From positions 62,001 through 126,000 of the forward strand of contig NZ_FNOX01000003.1 in assembly GCF_900107155.1 (NCBI RefSeq): a stretch of DNA of 64,000 nucleotides, written 5' to 3'. The stretch is from Pseudomonas salomonii. GTDB taxonomy: Bacteria > Pseudomonadota > Gammaproteobacteria > Pseudomonadales > Pseudomonadaceae. This document shows positions 58,999 through 64,000 of the stretch, in pieces; the stretch's first letter is position 1; every line of letters begins with the position of its first letter. A program made the position numbers and the translations under genes. The notes beneath the pieces are model-generated. The model searched no databases. It had not been told where the DNA came from and worked only from the letters and a program-made list of their open reading frames with translations.

Positions 58999-59324
58999 AA
59001 AACCCTACCCCGCCGCGCCAGGCGATTGCCCTCAAGTACGACGGCCAGCAAGCGCCAACCCTGACGGCCAAAGGCGACGATGCCTTGGCCGAAGCCATTT
59101 TGAAGTTGGCGCGGGAACATGAAGTGCCGATCTATGAGAATGCCGAGCTGGTGAAACTGCTGGCGCGCATGGAATTGGGCGACAGCATCCCGGAGGAGCT
59201 GTACCGCACGGTGGCCGAGATCATTGCGTTCGCGTGGACGCTCAAGGGTAAATTCCCGGTGGGCTATGACCCGAATGCCGAGCCGTTGGAGCGGGATGTG
59301 ACTGAGCGTGAGGATGATTACTGA
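58995..59324 (+). CDS. Free-standing FlhB C-terminal domain protein
   Basis: 109 residues that align with only the cytoplasmic domain of FlhB. It starts MKNPTPPRQAIALKYDGQQA, so the NPT(H) self-cleavage site of FlhB lies at residues 3-6, here NPTP. LAREHEVPIYENAELVKLLA and ELGDSIPEELYRTVAEIIAF are typical. There is no membrane part. It overlaps the FliK-like gene by ATGA, suggesting the two proteins act together in export switching. Confidence 0.88.
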   Translation: MKNPTPPRQAIALKYDGQQAPTLTAKGDDALAEAILKLAREHEVPIYENAELVKLLARMELGDSIPEELYRTVAEIIAFAWTLKGKFPVGYDPNAEPLERDVTEREDDY

Positions 59325-59348
59325 GTTATCAGATGTACACAAATCAAC

Positions 59349-59437
59349 TGTGGGAGCGGGCTTGCTCGCGAAGGCGGTGTGTCAGTCAACTCAGGTGTGA
59401 CTGATGTACCGCCTTCGCGAGCAAGCCCGCTCCCACA
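59349..59437. repeat. REP pair between FlhB-like gene and moeA
   Basis: TGTGGGAGCGGGCTTGCTCG and its inverted partner, with an inner GTCAGTCA and TGACTGA pair, 89 bases. It lies between convergent genes and probably limits read-through. Confidence 0.92.
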
Positions 59438-59451
59438 TTTTTGAACGGTGT

Positions 59452-60669
59452 CTAGTTCAGGACTTCACTCAAGGGAATGAAATTAACGCGGTCGCCAATA
59501 TCGAGTGTCGTCCCCTCCAACACCTCCACAAACCCTTCGGCCCACGCCGCGCTGCGCAGCACGCCGGAGCTCTGGTTGCGGTAGATAATCGCCCGGCCCT
59601 GTTCGATACGCCCGCGCAGGTACTCGCGACGGTTGCCCGGCTGAGGCCATACGAACCCCACCGGCACTTCGAAACGCAGCGGCGCCACGTCCCGCACGCC
59701 TTGGCGGCGCAGCAGATAAGGCCGGGCCAGCAGTGCAAAGGTCACCAGGGTCGAGGCCGGGTTGCCGGGCAGGCCGATCACCGGCACACCGCGAAAGTGC
59801 CCGAAGGTCAGCGGTTTGCCCGGTTTGATCGCAAGTTTCCACAGGGCCAGTTCGCCCTCTTCACGCAGGGCGATGCCGAGAAAGTCCGCCTCGCCGACCG
59901 AGACACCGCCGGTGGACAGGATCAGGTCGACACTGCCCAGGCTGGCCAGGCGTGTGCGGGTCTTTTCCAGGTCATCCGGAAGAATCCCGGCATCAATCAC
60001 TTCACAGCCCATGCGCACAAGCCAGCTGCACAACACACGCCGGTTACTGTTGTAGATCTGCCCCGGCCCCAGCGGCAGGCCGGGTTCGATCAATTCGTCG
60101 CCGGTGGACAGCACGGCCACGCGCACCCGGCGCACCACACTTAAACAGTCATGCCCGAGGGAGGCGGCCAGGCCCAGTTCAATCGGGCCCAGGCGAGTGC
60201 CGGCGTTTAACACCAACTCACCGACCGTGGTTTCCTGGCCTTGGGGGCGGATGTTCTGGCCGGCCCGCAAACGCTCGGTGAAGCTCACGCGGTCGTCGGC
60301 GTGGACCACGGCGTTTTCCTGCATCTCCACGCAATCGGCGCCTGCGGGCGCCGGCGCGCCGGTAAAGATGCGCGCGCAGGTGCCGACGGCGAGTGGCTGC
60401 GGCGCCTGGCCGGCGAAGATGCGCTGGCTCACGGGCAGCGGCTCGCCGGTCCAGTCGGCCAGGCGCAGGGCGTAACCGTCCATGGCGCTATTCGGCCAGG
60501 GCGGCAGGTCGAGCGTGGAGATCAAGTCCTGCGCCAATACGCGACCATCACAGTCGGCCAGGGGCAGCACCTGCTGCTCTCGAATCGGCGCCGCTTCGGC
60601 CATGTCCAGCAATTGCTGCAGCGCTTGTTCCACCGGCATCAGGGCACCGGTCTTGCCTGGCTTATCCAC
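59452..60669 (-). CDS. moeA: Molybdopterin molybdenumtransferase
   Basis: Inserts molybdate into adenylylated molybdopterin. It has 405 residues. PPWPNSAMDGYALR near the N-terminus, VEMQENAVV, LSTGDELIEPG and STGGVSVGEADFL are the MoeA motifs, and GLPGNPASTLVTF is near the C-terminus. It overlaps moaB by eight bases. Pseudomonas genomes often carry two moeA genes; I cannot say which this is by number. Confidence 0.95.
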   Translation of the reverse strand: MDKPGKTGALMPVEQALQQLLDMAEAAPIREQQVLPLADCDGRVLAQDLISTLDLPPWPNSAMDGYALRLADWTGEPLPVSQRIFAGQAPQPLAVGTCARIFTGAPAPAGADCVEMQENAVVHADDRVSFTERLRAGQNIRPQGQETTVGELVLNAGTRLGPIELGLAASLGHDCLSVVRRVRVAVLSTGDELIEPGLPLGPGQIYNSNRRVLCSWLVRMGCEVIDAGILPDDLEKTRTRLASLGSVDLILSTGGVSVGEADFLGIALREEGELALWKLAIKPGKPLTFGHFRGVPVIGLPGNPASTLVTFALLARPYLLRRQGVRDVAPLRFEVPVGFVWPQPGNRREYLRGRIEQGRAIIYRNQSSGVLRSAAWAEGFVEVLEGTTLDIGDRVNFIPLSEVLN

Positions 60670-61201
60670 GGGATACGCAGGGTTCAGCCTGCTTCAGGTG
60701 GGGAACGAAATTGCATGGGCGGTGACGGTTATCCAGCTGCTCGGCGAGGATGCCGTCCCAACCGGTGCGCACGGCATTGGTCGAGCCTGGCAGGCAGCAG
60801 ACCAGCGTGCCATTGGCCAGGCCGGCCAGGGCGCGTGATTGCACGGTGGAGGTGCCGATGTCGGCCACGGAGATCTGGCGGAACAGCTCGCCAAAACCGT
60901 CGACCTGCTTGTCCAGCAGGCAGCTGACGGCTTCGGGCGTGCTGTCGCGGCCGGTGAAGCCGGTGCCGCCGGTGATCAGCACCACTTGCACCACGTCTTC
61001 GGCGATCCAGTGGGCGACCTGGGCGCGGATTTTGTACAGGTCATCCTTGAGCAGCACACGCTCGGCCAGGTTGTGGCCGGCGGCGGTCAGGCGATCGACG
61101 AAGACCTGGCCGGAGGTGTCGGTGTCCAGGGTGCGGGTGTCGCTGACGGTCAGCACTGCGATATTGAGGGGTACGAAAGGCGCATCAGCCTTGGCTTTCA
61201 T
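60662..61201 (-). CDS. moaB: Molybdenum cofactor biosynthesis protein B
   Basis: MoaB/MogA family protein that adenylylates molybdopterin. It has 179 residues. [34 protein letters not shown] and [16 protein letters not shown] are the family blocks. It is the first gene of moaB-moeA and is divergent from mobA with a 76-base spacer. Confidence 0.95.
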   Translation of the reverse strand: MKAKADAPFVPLNIAVLTVSDTRTLDTDTSGQVFVDRLTAAGHNLAERVLLKDDLYKIRAQVAHWIAEDVVQVVLITGGTGFTGRDSTPEAVSCLLDKQVDGFGELFRQISVADIGTSTVQSRALAGLANGTLVCCLPGSTNAVRTGWDGILAEQLDNRHRPCNFVPHLKQAEPCVSRG

Positions 61202-61277
61202 GGCTCGGTCCGGTTGTCGAATGAACAGCCCGATGTTATATCACAGGCCCCCATTTGCCTGCCGCAGCGGAACCACC

Positions 61278-61880
61278 ATGTCGCTTGATTCTTTGCCCCT
61301 GCCCTGTTCGATCCTGCTGCTGGCCGGCGGCCGTGGCCAACGCATGGGCGGCCAGGACAAAGGCCTGCTGCCCTGGCACGGCCAGCCGTTGGTTGCCCAT
61401 TTGCAGCGCCTGACCCGCCCGCTCACCGATGACCTGATCATCTCGTGCAACCGCAACCATGAGCAGTACGCGCCGTATGCCGACCAGTTGGTGAGCGACG
61501 ACAGCCCGGACTTCCCCGGCCCGCTGGCGGGCATCCGCGCGGGGCTGGCCGCCGCGCGGCATGCGCATGTGCTGATACTGCCGTGTGACGTCCCCAACAT
61601 CGACGTAGGGCTGTTGGGCGATTTGTGTGAGGCGGCACGCCGCAACCCGCAGCTGCCGGTAATGGTGCGTCATGGTGAATTCTGGGAACCCTTGATCTGC
61701 ATCATCCCCACCCACCTCAAAACCCAGGTAGAACAGGCATGGGATGCCGGTGAGCGCAGCCCGCGCAAGCTCTTCCTGCAGCTGGGTGCAGTGGGCCTGG
61801 AATGCCCCGCCGATGACCCACGCCTGGCCAACCTGAATACACCCGAGCTGTTGCACCCTGGGTCCGGCGTGTCAGAATGA
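61278..61880 (+). CDS. mobA: Molybdenum cofactor guanylyltransferase
   Basis: Transfers GMP to the molybdenum cofactor to give the MGD form used by nitrate and formate enzymes. It has 200 residues of nucleotidyltransferase fold: [20 protein letters not shown] is the GTP site, and [11 protein letters not shown] holds the Mg-binding Asp. The ATG at 61278 is the first after the divergent spacer. Confidence 0.95.
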   Translation: MSLDSLPLPCSILLLAGGRGQRMGGQDKGLLPWHGQPLVAHLQRLTRPLTDDLIISCNRNHEQYAPYADQLVSDDSPDFPGPLAGIRAGLAAARHAHVLILPCDVPNIDVGLLGDLCEAARRNPQLPVMVRHGEFWEPLICIIPTHLKTQVEQAWDAGERSPRKLFLQLGAVGLECPADDPRLANLNTPELLHPGSGVSE

Positions 61881-61959
61881 ACCTCGCACAAGGAACTTTG
61901 TCGACGCCCTGCGCGTCACAAGGTCAGCAATTTAAAAGAATTCTCTTGGAGACAAACTC

Positions 61960-62181
61960 ATGACTCAACGGACCATCGCCGCTCTCATGCTTGCACTGGG
62001 CCTCGCCACTCTCGCCGGTTGCGCTTCGCCTACAGTGATCACCCTGAATGACGGTCGCGAAATCCAGGCCGTCGACACCCCTAAATACGACAAGGCTTCT
62101 GGCTTCTACGAGTTCGAACAACTTGACGGCAAGCAGACCCGCATCAACAAGGATCAGGTTCGCACCGTTAAAGACCTGTAA
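61960..62181 (+). CDS. YgdI/YgdR-family small lipoprotein
   Basis: 73 residues. MTQRTIAALMLALGLATLAGC is a lipoprotein signal with lipobox LAGC (Cys 21). The mature part TVITLNDGREIQAVDTPKYD with the C-terminal KQTRINKDQVRTVKDL matches DUF903, a small SH3-like fold of unknown role. It ends at a strong terminator and seems a single gene. Confidence 0.9.
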   Translation: MTQRTIAALMLALGLATLAGCASPTVITLNDGREIQAVDTPKYDKASGFYEFEQLDGKQTRINKDQVRTVKDL

Positions 62182-62199
62182 GTCTTAAGCGTTTGCCCA

Positions 62200-62224
62200 C
62201 AAGGCCCGCCATGTGCGGGCCTTG
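62200..62224. terminator. Terminator after the YgdI-type lipoprotein gene
   Basis: CAAGGCCCGC and its exact complement make a 10-bp stem around a CATGT loop, followed by TCGTTT, 18 bases after the stop. It also lies just past the convergent pseudouridine synthase gene. Confidence 0.85.
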
Positions 62225-62237
62225 TCGTTTCCGGCGG

Positions 62238-63128
62238 TTACCAGTCGAGGGTGATGCGGCTGCGAAACTCACGTTGTTCACCGGTCACCGGGTCGATAAA
62301 GCGCACGCCCTGGGCCAGCAGTTTGAGCGGGTTGGCGTAGTCGTCCTCGGCATCCTTGAGCACGTCGGGGTAGAACGGGTCGTTGCAGATACTCGCCCCC
62401 AGCGCCGTCATGTGTACACGCAACTGGTGCTTCTTGCCGGTCACGGGGAACAGGCCATAGCGCCACAGATCGCCATTTTTCTCGCGCACTTGCACCGCCG
62501 TTTCGGTGTTGCTGGCGCCCGGCCCTTCCTGCATGCGAAAGAACGGCTGGCCATCGACCAGGCGGCTTTTATGCACCAGTGGGAAGGTCCGGTCGGGTAA
62601 AGCCGGAGCAATGGCTTCGTAGAATTTATCGATGCGCCGTGTGGGAAACAGCTGCTGATACGCCGACCGGGTTTGCGGGTTGGCCGAGAACAGCACCAGC
62701 CCCGCCGTGTGGCGATCAATACGATGCAAGGGCACCAGCGCGGGGTTGTCCAGGCGACGAATCAGGCGGCGCAACAGGGTTTGCTCAACGTATTCGCCGG
62801 CCGGGGTCACCGGCAGAAAGTGCGGTTTGTCGGCCACCACCAAGTGCTCATCGGCGTACAGAATGGTTTCCTGAACCGGGATCACCTTCTCATTCGGCAC
62901 TTCGCGGAAATAATAAATGCACAGGCCTTCCTTGTAGGCGAGGTCCAGGCTGATTGGCTGGCCATTGATGTCCAAGACACGGCCACGGGCGACGCGGTCC
63001 AGCCACTGCTCACGGCCAATCGCCGGGAAGTGCTCGCACAGGCAATCGAGCACCGTCGCCCAGGGGCCGGGCGGCAGGTACAAGGTGCTGGCTTGATGCT
63101 GGGACGCAGAGAAAGCGGATGTGGACAT
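62238..63128 (-). CDS. RluA-family pseudouridine synthase
   Basis: 296 residues. HRIDRHTAGLVLFS holds the catalytic aspartate, and LVVADKPHFLPVTP and GKKHQLRVHMTALG are the other RluA-family motifs. The RNA target cannot be told; the N-terminal part (about 1-90, YKEGLCIYYFREVPNEKVIP) is unlike RluA or RluC S4 domains and fits the RluA-related group often annotated only by family. Confidence 0.9.
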   Translation of the reverse strand: MSTSAFSASQHQASTLYLPPGPWATVLDCLCEHFPAIGREQWLDRVARGRVLDINGQPISLDLAYKEGLCIYYFREVPNEKVIPVQETILYADEHLVVADKPHFLPVTPAGEYVEQTLLRRLIRRLDNPALVPLHRIDRHTAGLVLFSANPQTRSAYQQLFPTRRIDKFYEAIAPALPDRTFPLVHKSRLVDGQPFFRMQEGPGASNTETAVQVREKNGDLWRYGLFPVTGKKHQLRVHMTALGASICNDPFYPDVLKDAEDDYANPLKLLAQGVRFIDPVTGEQREFRSRITLDW

Positions 63129-63199
63129 GCAATGCTCGAAACCTGGATAAACCGGCTGGCATTATCCCGCATGGAGCACGATTGAGCCTAGGGCGGATC

Positions 63200-63535
63200 T
63201 CAGGCCTTGGCCAATTGCGCTCGCAACACCGGCGAGGCGCTGGCCGCCTCGGTAAATTCCTTGAGCCAGCGCAACACGTCCACCGCTTCCCAGCGGCCGG
63301 GATCGTAGAGCGCGTACAACAAGCCCTGATAACCCACCACATCCAGCTGCTTGTGATAACCGGCGCGCTGGAACAAAGCCTCGATTTCAGCAAAGCAGGT
63401 ATTGAAATGCACTTTGTTAAACGGCGTCTTGCCTTCCGTGACCAGGCCGTCGAGGCGCAGCTCGTTCACCGCGTCGCGCACGACGTCGGCGGACATGCGA
63501 TTGACGCTGCTTTTCAGTTGTTCAACATTCACCAC
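63200..63535 (-). CDS. Conserved small protein of unknown function
   Basis: 111 residues, soluble, no signal peptide. The N-terminal MVNVEQLKSSVNRMSADVVR continues into DAVNELRLDGLVTEGKTPFN, which has a winged-helix-like look, and the C-terminal half is helical (WEAVDVLRWLKEFTEAASAS). I do not recognise it. Single gene between the pseudouridine synthase and a LysR gene on the same strand. Confidence 0.75.
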   Translation of the reverse strand: MVNVEQLKSSVNRMSADVVRDAVNELRLDGLVTEGKTPFNKVHFNTCFAEIEALFQRAGYHKQLDVVGYQGLLYALYDPGRWEAVDVLRWLKEFTEAASASPVLRAQLAKA

Positions 63536-63652
63536 GGGCGTTCCCTCTATTCAATCGCTGTACAAACATACAGTAACGCAATATTTGGAAACTCGCCATC
63601 GCGAAAACGCGCCCGTGCGATCAAGCCCCCCCGTACAGGACAGTGGGTCTGC

Positions 63653-64000
63653 TCAGAGGTTCTGCAACTGAGCACTGATGCGCTGGCAATTGCTGCGCAG
63701 CACCTCCACAAAGTGGAGGACGCTGGACGATTCGGGGCGGTGCAACGGCCGTACGACACTCACACAGTAAGAGATCGAATGGGAAAAACGCCGGATCTGC
63801 AAACCTCTGCCCACATAGTCCAGCGCAGTGAGTGGATTGACGATTGCAACGCCGACACCCAGGTTGACGGTCGCACACACAGCGCTGGCGTTATGCGTTT
63901 CCACCACCAGCCGTCTCTCAATACCGGCCTGGTGAAAGATCGCGTCGGTTTTGATCCTGTAGGGGTCATCCGCCGCCAGGTAAACAAAATTCTGCCCATT
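63653..64000 (-). CDS. LysR-type regulator, C-terminal part (5' end outside window)
   Basis: About 115 residues of the effector-binding domain of a LysR regulator. The visible frame runs from the window end through NGQNFVYLAADDPYRIKTDA, ETHNASAVCATVNLGVGVAI and NPLTALDYVGRGLQIRRFSH to the stop at 63653. VNLGVGVAIVNPLTAL is the usual conserved block late in the domain. The DNA-binding half and start are beyond base 64000; target unknown. Confidence 0.88.
   Translation of the reverse strand, partial: NGQNFVYLAADDPYRIKTDAIFHQAGIERRLVVETHNASAVCATVNLGVGVAIVNPLTALDYVGRGLQIRRFSHSISYCVSVVRPLHRPESSSVLHFVEVLRSNCQRISAQLQNL

Overview
The window looks like chromosomal DNA of a Pseudomonas of the fluorescens group. 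It is GC-rich. Its gene content and order (sdhCDAB-sucAB-lpdG-sucCD divergent from gltA, ccmABCDEFGHI, gcl-hyi-glxR-ttuD-pykF, moeA-moaB-mobA) match that genus. It also carries many intergenic REP-type palindromes with the GTGGGAGCGGGCTTGC core, plus a REP-associated tyrosine transposase. I saw no tRNA, rRNA, CRISPR array, prophage or classical insertion sequence.

Layout. 1-12840 is the TCA-cycle supercluster: succinate dehydrogenase, 2-oxoglutarate dehydrogenase and succinyl-CoA synthetase on the minus strand (sucD cut by the window edge), divergent from citrate synthase gltA. 13165-15131 is the yjcH-actP acetate uptake pair. 15418-23319 is a mixed stretch: betaine-type binding protein, GH17 membrane protein, putative alpha/beta hydrolase coupled to mlaA, DUF808 protein, TetR regulator and the REP transposase between two REP pairs. 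23447-31638 is glyoxylate use: a GlcG-like gene divergent from gcl-hyi-glxR-ttuD-pykF (glyoxylate to pyruvate), then a urea transporter. 31670-38291 is accessory: K+ channel, sulfate-binding protein, periplasmic protein, MFS pump, HicAB toxin-antitoxin, and a P450 divergent from an ArsR-type regulator. 38424-48818 is a full C-P lyase operon on the minus strand, phnCDEFGHIJKLMNP. 48819-49684 holds repeats, an unusual structured leader and a small DUF6124/DUF3077-like gene. 49863-57229 is cytochrome c maturation ccmABCDEFGHI plus a small lipoprotein. 57430-59324 is an orphan FliK-like and FlhB C-terminal pair. 59452-61880 is molybdenum cofactor synthesis. 61960-64000 holds a YgdI-type lipoprotein, an RluA-type pseudouridine synthase, an unknown gene and the end of a LysR regulator.

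How it works together. gltA, sdh and suc supply most of the TCA cycle. ActP feeds acetate into it. The gcl operon converts two glyoxylate to pyruvate and CO2. The phn operon imports phosphonates and breaks their C-P bond. The ccm genes build the c-type cytochromes of respiration.

The most unusual feature is the leader in front of the small gene at 49409. It has an internal intrinsic terminator, a cUUCGg tetraloop hairpin, and one CTACCAC segment that can pair with either of two identical GTGTGGTAG copies. Other points of interest are the REP system with chimeric and collapsed copies, paired TTGTATACAA sites before gcl, a P450 lacking the usual I-helix threonine, and a free-standing gene that begins exactly at the FlhB self-cleavage motif.
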